Origin: Deltaproteobacteria bacterium
GTDB lineage: Bacteria; Myxococcota_A; Polyangia; Haliangiales; Haliangiaceae
DNA length: 36,880 bases
Reading direction: 5' to 3'
Assembly (NCBI GenBank): GCA_019237945.1
Contig: JAFAOG010000530.1
Location: forward strand, 1-36,880
The stretch's first letter is position 1. Every line of letters begins with the position of its first letter. Of the stretch, positions 1-7,415 are shown one piece after another. The position numbers and the translations under genes were made by a program. The notes below the pieces were generated by a model. The model saw only the letters and a list, made by a program, of their open reading frames with translations, had not been told where the DNA came from and ran no database searches.

Positions 1-739
1 TGCGCCAGATCGAGCGGTTCTTGATCAGCTGGTGGCCGGCGAGGTGATCTGCGAACACCTCGCCGAGGATCGCGAGCGTCGTGTCCTCGTCGGCGTTCGC
101 GAGGCCGGCCGCGCGCCACGTCGGCTCCTTGCACTCGACGATGAACGTCGAGCCATCCGCGTGGTAGCGGTACGCGTGCACGCGAAACAGGCCGTGCGCG
201 GTCTCCTTGAAGAGGAACGTGAACGCGCGGTACGGCACCGTACAGCCGAGCCACACGAACTTGTTCGGCCGCACGTCGACGTCCGGCCGCAGCTCCGCGG
301 CCAGCGCGTCGCGCACCCAGCTCGCCACGCCATCGCAGCCGATCACGACGTCCGCGCTGCGCACCTCGGCGAGCGACGTCACCTCGTGCTCGAACTCGAC
401 GCGCACGCCGAGCGCGGCCGCGCGGCCCTGGAGGATCTGCAGCAGCGTCTTGCGCTCGAGCCCGCAGAAGCCGTGGCCCGTCGAGCGCAGGACCTCGCCG
501 CCGACGTGGATCTCGATGTCGTCCCAGCGCGCGAACCGCGACGTGATCTGCGCGTGGGTCTCGGGATCCGCGGCTGCGAGGTGCCCGAGCGTCGCATCGC
601 TGAACACGACGCCGAAGCCGAACGTGTCGCTCGGGCGGTTGCGCTCGTAGATCACGACGTCGTGCTCGGGAGCGCGCCTCTTGACGAGGATGCCGAGGTA
701 CAGGCCGGCAGGGCCGCCGCCGATGCAGGCGATCTTCAC
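1..739 (-). CDS. FAD-dependent aromatic acyl-CoA monooxygenase (salicylyl-CoA 5-hydroxylase / anthraniloyl-CoA monooxygenase type), N-terminal part, cut by window edge
   Basis: Translating the minus strand from the GTG at 737-739 gives 246 codons with no stop up to the window edge. The N-terminus is VKIACIGGGPAGLYLGI, an FAD-binding Rossmann GxGxxG. It is followed by the ERNRPSDTFGFGVVFSDATL block that I associate with salicylyl-CoA 5-hydroxylase and 2-aminobenzoyl-CoA monooxygenase proteins, and by VIGCDG at about residue 114, the second flavin motif. These enzymes hydroxylate CoA-activated aromatic acids, and the bifunctional members carry a C-terminal old-yellow-enzyme domain, which would lie outside this window. 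The last visible residues (NRSIW) precede the family's conserved GDAAH segment, so nothing indicates a broken gene. The start is supported by a TAGCGT hexamer 6 nt upstream. It is divergent from the PEBP lipoprotein with 30 bp between start codons. Family is fairly certain; exact substrate is not. Confidence 0.82.
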   Translation of the reverse strand, partial: MKIACIGGGPAGLYLGILVKRRAPEHDVVIYERNRPSDTFGFGVVFSDATLGHLAAADPETHAQITSRFARWDDIEIHVGGEVLRSTGHGFCGLERKTLLQILQGRAAALGVRVEFEHEVTSLAEVRSADVVIGCDGVASWVRDALAAELRPDVDVRPNKFVWLGCTVPYRAFTFLFKETAHGLFRVHAYRYHADGSTFIVECKEPTWRAAGLANADEDTTLAILGEVFADHLAGHQLIKNRSIWR

Positions 740-745
740 GCCGCG

Positions 746-751
746 ACGCTA
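746..751 (-). promoter_or_regulatory. -10-like hexamer TAGCGT, 6 nt before the monooxygenase GTG
   Basis: On the minus strand TAGCGT is followed by six bases and then the GTG at 739, which would place the transcription start at the start codon. The base pattern TGA directly before it resembles an extended -10. The 12-mer TAGCGTCGCGGC is identical to the one before the start codon at 12640. No convincing -35 is visible. Confidence 0.5.
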
Positions 752-756
752 TCAGG

Positions 757-762
757 TAGATT
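757..762 (+). promoter_or_regulatory. -10-like hexamer TAGATT, 7 nt before the PEBP lipoprotein ATG
   Basis: TAGATT ends 7 nt before the ATG at 770, the spacing expected for a leaderless transcript. It lies 5 bp from the oppositely oriented TAGCGT of the divergent monooxygenase, so polymerases on the two promoters should exclude one another. Confidence 0.5.
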
Positions 763-769
763 CGGGCGC

Positions 770-1246
770 ATGAAGACGCTTGCGCTGCTGTTCGCACTTG
801 CCGCATGCAGTCACGAGTCGTCGCTTGCCGTCACGTCGACGGCGTTCACGAACGGCGGCGAGATCCCGACCGACTTCACGTGCGAGGGCCCCGACCAGCA
901 GCCGGCGCTGACCTGGACGGGAGCGCCCGCCGCGACGAAGGCCTATGCGGTGATCGTCGATGATCCGGATGCGCCGGCGAAGACGTGGGTGCACCTCGTC
1001 GCCGTCACCAGCGCGACATCGCTGGGCAGCGGCATGACCTACGGCACGAACGACTTTGGCAAGGCGGCGTGGGGCGGCCCGTGCCCACCGAGTGGGCGGC
1101 ACCACTATCACTTCAAGGTCTACGCGCTCGATGCGCCGGTCGGCACGCCGGGCGTGACGAAGGACGATCTGCTCGCGCAGATGAAGGGCCACGTGCTCGC
1201 GCAGGGCGAGCTCGTCGGCACGTACGAGAAGAAGCACGGCGGTTAG
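770..1246 (+). CDS. PEBP-fold (YbhB/YbcL, Raf-kinase-inhibitor-like) lipoprotein
   Basis: A 158-aa protein. The signal peptide MKTLALLFALAAC ends in a lipobox (LAAC, Cys13), so the protein should be lipid-anchored in the envelope. The mature part shows the phosphatidylethanolamine-binding protein signatures: VDDPDAP with WVHLVAV at about residues 64-82, and GGPCPPSGRHHYHFKVYALD at about 104-123, which form the small anion or lipid-head-group pocket. Length matches the bacterial YbhB/YbcL family. The bacterial members have no settled reaction; ligand binding or inhibition of another protein is the family expectation. The reading frame stays open far upstream, but the ATG at 770 is chosen because the lipoprotein signal begins there. 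The stop overlaps the stop of the convergent kinase gene by 3 bases inside a TTAG. Confidence 0.88.
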   Translation: MKTLALLFALAACSHESSLAVTSTAFTNGGEIPTDFTCEGPDQQPALTWTGAPAATKAYAVIVDDPDAPAKTWVHLVAVTSATSLGSGMTYGTNDFGKAAWGGPCPPSGRHHYHFKVYALDAPVGTPGVTKDDLLAQMKGHVLAQGELVGTYEKKHGG

Positions 1247-2841
1247 CCGCGGCTGGCGCGCACGCGCGTGACGACGGTATCGCGCTCGACGGGCGGCGCG
1301 GCGTCGTCGTCGGGGACGCGGATCGCGCGCAGGGCCGTGACGAGCGCGCTCGCGGTCGGGCGCTGCCGCGGGTCGAGATCGAGGCAGCGCGCGATCAGCG
1401 GGCCGAGCGGGCCTCCCGGCGCCGCCGCGGGGACCGGCTGCTTCGCCAGCTTCATCAGGATCGGCGGCTCCGAGAACGGCTTCTTGCCGTACGCGACCTC
1501 GTGCGCGATCACGCCGAACGCGAAGATGTCGGTCGCTGGTCCCGAGCTGCGCGCGCCTTCCGACAGCTCCGGCGCCATGTAATCGAACGTCCCGAACACC
1601 TCGCCGGCGTGCGTGAGGCGGCTGTCGGCGAGCTTCTCGTCGCGCACGTCGTGCAGCGATGCGAGGCCGAAGTCGGCGATCTTGACGACGCCGGTCGCGG
1701 TCACCAGCACGTTCGCGGGCTTGAGGTCGCGATGGACGATGCCGGCGGCGTGCATCGCGGCGAGCCCGGCGGCGAGTTGACTCAGCGGGCGCACCGCCCA
1801 GCTGACGCGGCCAAAGCGCACGCGCTGGTCCTCGAGCGAGCCGCCGTCGACGAGCTCCATGACGATGAACAACCGGCCGTCGGTGACGCCGAAGTCGCTG
1901 ATCGGGACGAGGTTGGGATGGTTGAGCCGCGCCGACACCTCGGCCTCGCGCGCGAACCGCGCCATCGCGGCGGGCTCGACGGTCCCGGCGAGCGTCTTGA
2001 GCGCGAACCTCGCGTTGTCGGAGAGCCGCGTCACCTCGTGAATCGCGCCGACGCCGCCGGAGCCGAGCCAGCGCTCGATGCGGTAGCGGCCGTCGATCAC
2101 CTGGCCGACCTCGAGCGGCTCGCGCGGATGCTGCACGAGCTTGGTCAGCGCGACGCTGAGCTCGGCGGCCGTGTGCTCGACGAGACGCTTGAGCAGCCGC
2201 TCCGACGCGTTGCGCTCCTGCTCGAGATCGACACCGCGGAAGTAGTTGACGCGCACGAGGTCGTAGAACAGATGGCCGACGAGCACGGCCAGCGAGCACG
2301 ACACGCCGAGCGCCGCGAACATCGACGGCAAGTAGCGATTGTCGAGGAATGCCGGATCGGTCAGCACGTAGGCGCCCATGTTGACGACCGGAATCGCGAG
2401 CGTGATCACGACGCGCTGCACGATCGGCACGAACATCAGAACCGCGAGCTGCGGCATCAGATAGAACGCGTACACGAAGCCGGTGTGCAGCGGCCCGAGC
2501 TTGCCCACCGACCAGCCGAGCAGCGTCACCGCGATCATCGACAGCGCGACGAGACACGCGATCACATGGCCGCGAAACACGCGCATGCCGACGATCACGG
2601 TGCACGCCCAGCCGATGACGATCAGCCGCCACTCGACGATGTGCCACATCAGCAGCGGCTCGCCGCGCGAGTGAAACGTCACGTAGTCCATCGGCCACGA
2701 GATGATCGCGACGACGATCGCCGCGAACATCGCGATGCTGACGAACCGCCCCGTCAGCCCTTCGACGTGGTCGCGAAACGCGCGCTGCTCTTCCGGCGTG
2801 CGGTCCGTGTGCCAGATATGAGCCCGGAGCGCCGCCCGCAC
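1243..2841 (-). CDS. Membrane-bound Ser/Thr protein kinase with N-terminal multispan domain
   Basis: A 532-aa protein with a GTG start. Residues about 30-195 are strongly hydrophobic and contain roughly six predicted membrane segments. A short helical linker (200-235) leads to a Hanks-type kinase domain (about 252-510): glycine loop GSGGVGA (260-266), ATP-anchoring Lys282 in ALK, catalytic HRDLKPAN (370-377), DFG (390-392) and APE (423-425). All key catalytic residues are present, so it should be active. The arrangement is the reverse of PknB-like kinases, which have the kinase first and one transmembrane helix after it; here the membrane part comes first and could act as a sensor. The ligand is unknown. 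The 218-aa gene lies 20 bp upstream on the same strand, and the 3' end overlaps the PEBP stop codon. Confidence 0.92.
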   Translation of the reverse strand: MRAALRAHIWHTDRTPEEQRAFRDHVEGLTGRFVSIAMFAAIVVAIISWPMDYVTFHSRGEPLLMWHIVEWRLIVIGWACTVIVGMRVFRGHVIACLVALSMIAVTLLGWSVGKLGPLHTGFVYAFYLMPQLAVLMFVPIVQRVVITLAIPVVNMGAYVLTDPAFLDNRYLPSMFAALGVSCSLAVLVGHLFYDLVRVNYFRGVDLEQERNASERLLKRLVEHTAAELSVALTKLVQHPREPLEVGQVIDGRYRIERWLGSGGVGAIHEVTRLSDNARFALKTLAGTVEPAAMARFAREAEVSARLNHPNLVPISDFGVTDGRLFIVMELVDGGSLEDQRVRFGRVSWAVRPLSQLAAGLAAMHAAGIVHRDLKPANVLVTATGVVKIADFGLASLHDVRDEKLADSRLTHAGEVFGTFDYMAPELSEGARSSGPATDIFAFGVIAHEVAYGKKPFSEPPILMKLAKQPVPAAAPGGPLGPLIARCLDLDPRQRPTASALVTALRAIRVPDDDAAPPVERDTVVTRVRASRG

Positions 2842-2847
2842 TCATCG

Positions 2848-2853
2848 AGCATA
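2848..2853 (-). promoter_or_regulatory. -10-like hexamer TATGCT, 6 nt before the kinase GTG
   Basis: TATGCT on the minus strand ends 6 nt before the GTG at 2841. It lies in the 20-bp gap after the 218-aa gene, so the kinase may have its own leaderless promoter in addition to readthrough. An ATG at 2845 is out of frame with the kinase. Confidence 0.45.
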
Positions 2854-2861
2854 CCGGAGGT

Positions 2862-3518
2862 TCACGCCCACATGCCGTCGAACAGCGGGCGCAGCGGATG
2901 CTCGCTGTCCTCCATCGCGAGCGTGCGGAAGATGTCGGCGCTGTCGGCGACGCTGCGGTCGACGGGCAGATCGACGCCGAGGTCGTCGTTCGCGCCGATG
3001 AAGATCACTTCCTCGCCGCGCCGGTCGAGCAGGTCGGGCGTCACCTGGGTGAACTTCTTCTTGCCGCTCGTCGCGAACGCGGTCGCGATGTAGATGCCCT
3101 CGTCGCGGATGCCGAGCTCCTGCTGCACGGCGCCCGGCTCGTCGGGATACTCGAGGCGATACACGAAGCGCGTGCTGTTATCGTCCGGATCGCGGACGAG
3201 GGCGTAGACGCCTTCGCCGACCGCGCGCGCGGTCGCCTGCTTGCGCATCCCCTTGGTTTTCGTCCAGTAGTGCGTCTCGTGGAGGTCGTCGACGAGGCGC
3301 AATGGGTCGCGCGCGACCTGATCGACGTACGCCCAGTGCCGCTCGCGCCGCCGCGGCAGCCGCTTCTTGCCGACGACGATCCGCCGGTGCAGCCCCCGGT
3401 CGCGCGGCGACAGGATCATCCAGAACCGCTGCACGTCGGCGAGCTCGCCCGCGTACTCCTCGCCGACCCGCGGGCGATACGCGAAGAACACGTCGCCGCG
3501 TTCGAGCACGATCGCCAT
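2862..3518 (-). CDS. Conserved hypothetical protein, 218 aa
   Basis: I cannot assign a function. The protein begins MAIVLERGDVFFAYRPRVGE and is soluble, with no signal peptide or membrane helix. It contains a basic block GKKRLPRRRERHWAYVDQV (about 50-68), then TKTKGMRKQATARAVGEGVY (about 86-105) and an acidic C-terminal half. Similar short proteins with RPRV near the N-terminus and a GEGVYA segment occur, as I recall, in several unrelated bacteria, always as uncharacterised proteins. It precedes the membrane Ser/Thr kinase by 20 bp and is probably co-transcribed with it, so a regulatory or substrate link is possible but unproven. The ATG at 3518 is used; no TANNNT hexamer sits at the leaderless distance. 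Confidence 0.75.
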   Translation of the reverse strand: MAIVLERGDVFFAYRPRVGEEYAGELADVQRFWMILSPRDRGLHRRIVVGKKRLPRRRERHWAYVDQVARDPLRLVDDLHETHYWTKTKGMRKQATARAVGEGVYALVRDPDDNSTRFVYRLEYPDEPGAVQQELGIRDEGIYIATAFATSGKKKFTQVTPDLLDRRGEEVIFIGANDDLGVDLPVDRSVADSADIFRTLAMEDSEHPLRPLFDGMWA

Positions 3519-3679
3519 GGGGAAGTGTGGCCCGGGGCGACGATGTAGGCCAGGCTCGCCGAGCGGGCAGGGCGCGGCGCCCGTTCCCGTGTCGCGGCGG
3601 CGCGCACCGCCAACCGCTCGGATGAATTCCTACGCGGATCTGAGCCCGGCACGCCCGCTGCAATCCGTCGGGATCCGCC
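3519..3679. other. Divergent intergenic region, 161 bp
   Basis: This lies between the starts of the 218-aa gene (minus) and the first tail-anchored paralog (plus). I see no strong -35/-10 pair and no TANNNT at the leaderless distance for either gene. A TACATC on the minus strand about 25 nt before the 3518 start is the best candidate. No repeat stands out. Confidence 0.3.
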
Positions 3680-4108
3680 ATGCGTGACCTCGAAACCACC
3701 GCCCGCATCAAGCGTGAGGACCTCACGGACTTGCTGGAGGTCGAGGCGGCCCCAGCGAAGCAGCGCACGACCGCCCGGATGCCGGCCGTCACGCTGAGCA
3801 ATCTGCTCTGCATCAAGGACGACGCGCCGCTGCCCGAGACGATCGCCGGGACCAAGCGCGCTCGCGCCCGCGGCACACGCCGCGACATCGAGTCGCTCGA
3901 GATGCGCCCGCTGACGCCGCCGCCCGCCGAGGCGACGCCGATCGTCCGGTTCCGCAACACCGCCGAGCAGCGCACGTGGCCGCTCGACCGCTGGCCGGTC
4001 CCGGTGCTGCGCGCGACGAACTACCTGCGCCACCTGCCGCGCCCGGTCGTCATCGCCTTCTCCGCAAGCGCGACGCTCGTGCTCGCGCGCCTGATCACCC
4101 TTCTCTAG
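3680..4108 (+). CDS. Tail-anchored membrane protein A, 142 aa (paralog of the next gene)
   Basis: Function unknown. The first ~47 residues (TTARIKREDLTDLLEVEAAP, then QRTTARMPAVTLSNLL) match the N-terminus of the following gene at most positions. The middle (50-100) is basic and proline-rich with no recognisable fold. Residues about 119-142 are a hydrophobic segment ending RLITLL at the very C-terminus, typical of a tail-anchored inner-membrane protein with its N-terminal part in the cytoplasm. Both paralogs start with the bases CCGCCATG. The conserved RTT tripeptide in a basic or polar setting could be a kinase target, given the Ser/Thr kinase nearby, but this is speculation. It is separated by 10 bp from its paralog and likely co-transcribed with it. 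Confidence 0.7.
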   Translation: MRDLETTARIKREDLTDLLEVEAAPAKQRTTARMPAVTLSNLLCIKDDAPLPETIAGTKRARARGTRRDIESLEMRPLTPPPAEATPIVRFRNTAEQRTWPLDRWPVPVLRATNYLRHLPRPVVIAFSASATLVLARLITLL

Positions 4109-4118
4109 GACCGCCGCC

Positions 4119-4886
4119 ATGGAAATCACCACGCGCATTCGACGAGACACGCTGATGGAGCTGCTCGAGACCGAGGCGGCGCCCGAGGAGCAGCGGACCA
4201 CCGCGCCGATGCCGGTCGTCACGCTGAGTGACCTGCTGGCCGTGCGCGACGAGCAGCAGCCGCCGACGGCCGACCCCGACACGTTCGAGCCACCGACGAT
4301 GCCGCGCCCACATGTCCGGGCAAATGGCACCGACCAGGCGCTCAAGGCGCTCACGGTCGATCCGTCGGTCGCGGTCGCGCTGACGGGCGCGCTCGAAGCG
4401 CTGATGAGCGAACCGTCGCCGTCGCATCCGTCGCGGCTGCCGACCGAGCCGCTGGGCGGCGCTGCGAACGCCGACGACGAGCCCGCCATGATCTTCGATC
4501 GCGCGCCGACCGAGAAGGCCGAGCCGCGACCGCGCCGTGCGCGCAGCTGTAGCGAAGCGTTCGACCTGCCGCCGCTCAACGCACGCGAGATCGCGACGGT
4601 GCTCGCGCGTCTCGACGAGGTCGGCGAGATGCCCGTGACGAACGCCGCGCCCGCGCCCGCCGTTGCGTGCGAGCCGATGGTGGCTTCCGAGCCCGCGGCC
4701 GTCGCGCCAGCGCCGGCTCCGCTGCATCCCGCGCTGCGCCTGCTCGCACCGACGCCGTCCCAGCCCGTGCTCGCGCCCGCGGTCACCGCGCTGCAGCTGA
4801 CGTCGGTGACGTCGCCGCGCCTGCTCGTGATCGCGGCGAGCTGCACGGTGACGCTGCTGCTCGCGCTGCTGCTCACCCTGCTTTGA
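4119..4886 (+). CDS. Tail-anchored membrane protein B, 255 aa (paralog of the previous gene)
   Basis: Function unknown. The N-terminus (TTRIRRDTLMELLETEAAP, then EQRTTAPMPVVTLSDLL) is clearly homologous to the preceding gene. The middle is longer, about residues 50-230, and rich in Pro, Ala and Glu, apparently disordered except for a possible helix LNAREIATVLARLDEVGEM near 153-171. The last ~22 residues (LLVIAASCTVTLLLALLLTLL) form a C-terminal membrane anchor, as in its neighbour. The two conserved ends with a divergent linker between them suggest a cytoplasmic peptide module tethered to the membrane. AGGA 8 nt before the ATG is a plausible ribosome binding site. The last 14 bases overlap the 3' end of the convergent ligD. 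Confidence 0.7.
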   Translation: MEITTRIRRDTLMELLETEAAPEEQRTTAPMPVVTLSDLLAVRDEQQPPTADPDTFEPPTMPRPHVRANGTDQALKALTVDPSVAVALTGALEALMSEPSPSHPSRLPTEPLGGAANADDEPAMIFDRAPTEKAEPRPRRARSCSEAFDLPPLNAREIATVLARLDEVGEMPVTNAAPAPAVACEPMVASEPAAVAPAPAPLHPALRLLAPTPSQPVLAPAVTALQLTSVTSPRLLVIAASCTVTLLLALLLTLL

Positions 4887-7392
4887 TGATCTCGTCGAGG
4901 CGGGCGAGCGCGGCGAGCAAGTCGGGCCGCGTGTCGAGCACGCTCAGACACGGATCGGTGCCCGCCGCGATCCGCGCGAGCGCGGTCCGCACGTTGAATC
5001 GCTTCGGATCGAGGTCGGGCGTCACCTCGTCCCACACGAGCGGCATCGAGACCGGCGCGCCCTCGACGGGACGCACGCTGTACGGCGCGACCAGCAGCTG
5101 GCCATGCGCGTTCTGCCCCCAGTCGAGGTAGACGCGGCCGCCGCGCGCTGCCGGGTTGCGCGCCGTCGTCGCCATGTCGGGATGCTCGCGCTCGACGAGC
5201 AAGCCGATCAGATACGCGAGCGTGCGCGCCTGCTCGAACGTGAACTGGCCGGCGAGCGGAATCAGGATGTGCAGCCCGACCTGGCCGCTCGTCTTGACGA
5301 CGTGGGGCAGGCCGACCTGCTCGCACAGCCGGTGCGTCGCGAGCGCGAGCGGGACGATGTACTCCTTCGGGCCCTGCTTCGCGTCGAAGTCGATGATCGT
5401 CCAGTCGGGCTTCTCGAGGTCGTGGATGCGCGACGCCCACGCGTGGATCGGGATCGACGCGAGGTTCGCGACGAATGCGAGGCCGTCGGCATCGTCGAGC
5501 AGCACGTAGTGGATCTCGCGCTGGCTGTGCTCGGACCACAGCGTCGTCGTGCGCAGCCACGGCGGCATCCAGTCGGGCGCGCTCTTCTGATAGAACGTCT
5601 CGCCCGTGATGCCGTCGGGATAGCGCGACAGCACGACCGGCCGGTCCTTGAGGTACGGCAGCATGTATGGCGCGACCGCGCGGTAGTAGTCGATCAGCTC
5701 GCCCTTCGTGATGCCGTCGGCCGGCCAGAACACCTTCTTCAAGTTCGACAGCCGCAGCTCGCGCGTCGACACGTCGGTCTCGATCGGCGCGGGCGGCGGC
5801 TCGCCGGTGTTGCGGATCGGCATCGTGCACTCGCCGGCGGGCTTGTCGCGGCGCATCCGCACGAACACCGGATGGCGCAGCGACGAATCGAGCGGCCACT
5901 CGCGGTAGCGCACCTGACACGCGACCTCGGGCTCGACCCACCGCGCATCGCTCGACGCCTCGGGCCGCGCGAACGTTGGCTTCCACGCCGGCCGCGCTCC
6001 GAGCTCCTTCGCGAGCGCCGCGAGCTCCTTGTCATCGAACCCGGTGCCGACCTTGCCGGCATAGCGCCAGCCGTCGCCGTCGCGCACGCACAGGTGAAGC
6101 GCGCCGATGCCGACGCGGCCGCCCTTCGGCGGTGTGAACCCGCAGATCGCGAAGTCCGCCTCGGGATCGCGCTTGAGCTTGAGCCAGTCCTTGCTGCGCG
6201 TCGATCGATAGGGCGAATTCGCCTTCTTGCCGACGACGCCCTCGAGCCCGCGCGCGACGACCGCCGCGAGCAGCGCCTCGCCTTGCCCGGCGATGTGCTC
6301 GCTGTACTTGAGTGGTCCGAGCTTCGGCACGATCGCGGCGAGCACCGCCTTGCGCTCGAGGAGCGGCAGCGCGCGCAGGTCGTGCCCACCGATCGAGAGC
6401 AGGTCGAACACGACGTAGGTCACGGGCGCGGTCAGCGCGGCGCGCTGGATCTCGCTCGCCTTCGTGATCTGCGCCCGCGCGGCGAGCTTGTGAAAGTCGG
6501 GCTTGCCCTCGGCATCGAGCACGACGACCTCGCCGTCGAGCACCACATCGACCGGCAGCGCGCGGATCGCGCTCGCGATCTCGGGAAACCGGTCGGTCGA
6601 GTCGAGCCCGGAGCGGTAGCGCAGCTGCGCGCGGCCCGCGCCGCCGTCGGCGAGCAGGCGAAACCCGTCGTACTTGAGCTCGAACACCCACTCGTCCGAC
6701 GAGAACGCCGCATCCGCGGTGTGACACAGCATCGGCTCGATCTTGCCGATCGGCTTCTTCGGCACATGCGCGAGCGCCGCGAGCACGGCCCGGTGACGAG
6801 GCCACTCGGCGCGCTCGTCGATCGTCAAGCCGGTCAGCACGCTCGCGCCATCGAGCGGCTCGCTGGTCGCGTGGTCGTCGCGCTTCTTGATCAGCAGCCA
6901 GTCGTTGCTGCCGCGCCCCGAGCCGCGCCCGCGCTTGCCCTTGCCGGTGTGCACGAGCGTGAACGCGCCGCGCAGCTTGTATCCATACAGCTCGAACTTG
7001 ATCTCGCCGTCGAGCAGTCCCTGCGCCGGATCGATCAGCGGCCGGAAGCAGCCGCGGTCCCAGCAGATCATCGGGCCCGCGCCGTAGTTGCCGTCGGGAA
7101 TCACCGCCTCGAAGTGCACGTACTCGAGCGGATGGTTCTCGACCTTGACCGCGAGGCGCTTGTCGTCGGGGTCGAGCGACGGCGGCTTCGGCACCGCCCA
7201 CGAGCACAGGACGCCGTCGATCTCGAGGCGGAGGTCCCAGTGCATGCGCGTCGCGTCATGCTGGTGCACGACGAACATCCGCGCGCGCCCGGCGGCCGAC
7301 GCACCGGGGCTGCTGGCCATCGGTTCAGGTGTGGCCCCGCCAGTGCGCTTGGCACGGTAGGTGTCGAGGGCGGTTTTAGGATCGTCGGCCAC
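4873..7392 (-). CDS. ligD: Multifunctional DNA ligase D (PE-LIG-POL)
   Basis: ATP-dependent ligase and end-processing enzyme of bacterial non-homologous end joining. Counted from a possible TTG start at 7404 (843 aa), the domain order is as follows. The 3'-phosphoesterase domain spans about 40-175, with FVVHQHDATRMHWDLRLE. The ligase adenylation domain begins at EPMLCHT, with the nucleophilic Lys244 in ELKYDG, then DGEVVVLD and an OB-fold to about 525. The primase/polymerase domain is about 545-835, with metal-binding DFD at 672-674 and TSGQVGLH at 705-712. The PE-LIG-POL order and length match the Pseudomonas-type enzyme rather than the mycobacterial POL-PE-LIG order. I prefer the GTG at 7390-7392 (start VADDPKTALDTYRAKR), because the family usually begins a few residues before the YRxKR motif. 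It is divergent from ku. Confidence 0.95.
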   Translation of the reverse strand: MADDPKTALDTYRAKRTGGATPEPMASSPGASAAGRARMFVVHQHDATRMHWDLRLEIDGVLCSWAVPKPPSLDPDDKRLAVKVENHPLEYVHFEAVIPDGNYGAGPMICWDRGCFRPLIDPAQGLLDGEIKFELYGYKLRGAFTLVHTGKGKRGRGSGRGSNDWLLIKKRDDHATSEPLDGASVLTGLTIDERAEWPRHRAVLAALAHVPKKPIGKIEPMLCHTADAAFSSDEWVFELKYDGFRLLADGGAGRAQLRYRSGLDSTDRFPEIASAIRALPVDVVLDGEVVVLDAEGKPDFHKLAARAQITKASEIQRAALTAPVTYVVFDLLSIGGHDLRALPLLERKAVLAAIVPKLGPLKYSEHIAGQGEALLAAVVARGLEGVVGKKANSPYRSTRSKDWLKLKRDPEADFAICGFTPPKGGRVGIGALHLCVRDGDGWRYAGKVGTGFDDKELAALAKELGARPAWKPTFARPEASSDARWVEPEVACQVRYREWPLDSSLRHPVFVRMRRDKPAGECTMPIRNTGEPPPAPIETDVSTRELRLSNLKKVFWPADGITKGELIDYYRAVAPYMLPYLKDRPVVLSRYPDGITGETFYQKSAPDWMPPWLRTTTLWSEHSQREIHYVLLDDADGLAFVANLASIPIHAWASRIHDLEKPDWTIIDFDAKQGPKEYIVPLALATHRLCEQVGLPHVVKTSGQVGLHILIPLAGQFTFEQARTLAYLIGLLVEREHPDMATTARNPAARGGRVYLDWGQNAHGQLLVAPYSVRPVEGAPVSMPLVWDEVTPDLDPKRFNVRTALARIAAGTDPCLSVLDTRPDLLAALARLDEIIKAG

Positions 7393-7399
7393 GGCCCGG

Positions 7400-7415
7400 T
7401 ACAATTTCGATTATG
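7400..7415. promoter_or_regulatory. Overlapping divergent ligD/ku promoter elements
   Basis: On the plus strand TACAAT (7400-7405) ends 7 nt before the ku ATG at 7413. On the minus strand CATAAT (7415-7410) faces ligD and would start transcription near 7402, about 10 nt before the preferred ligD GTG. Only 20 bp separate the two start codons, so both promoters run into coding sequence and are mutually exclusive. No clear -35 is visible on either side. Confidence 0.5.
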
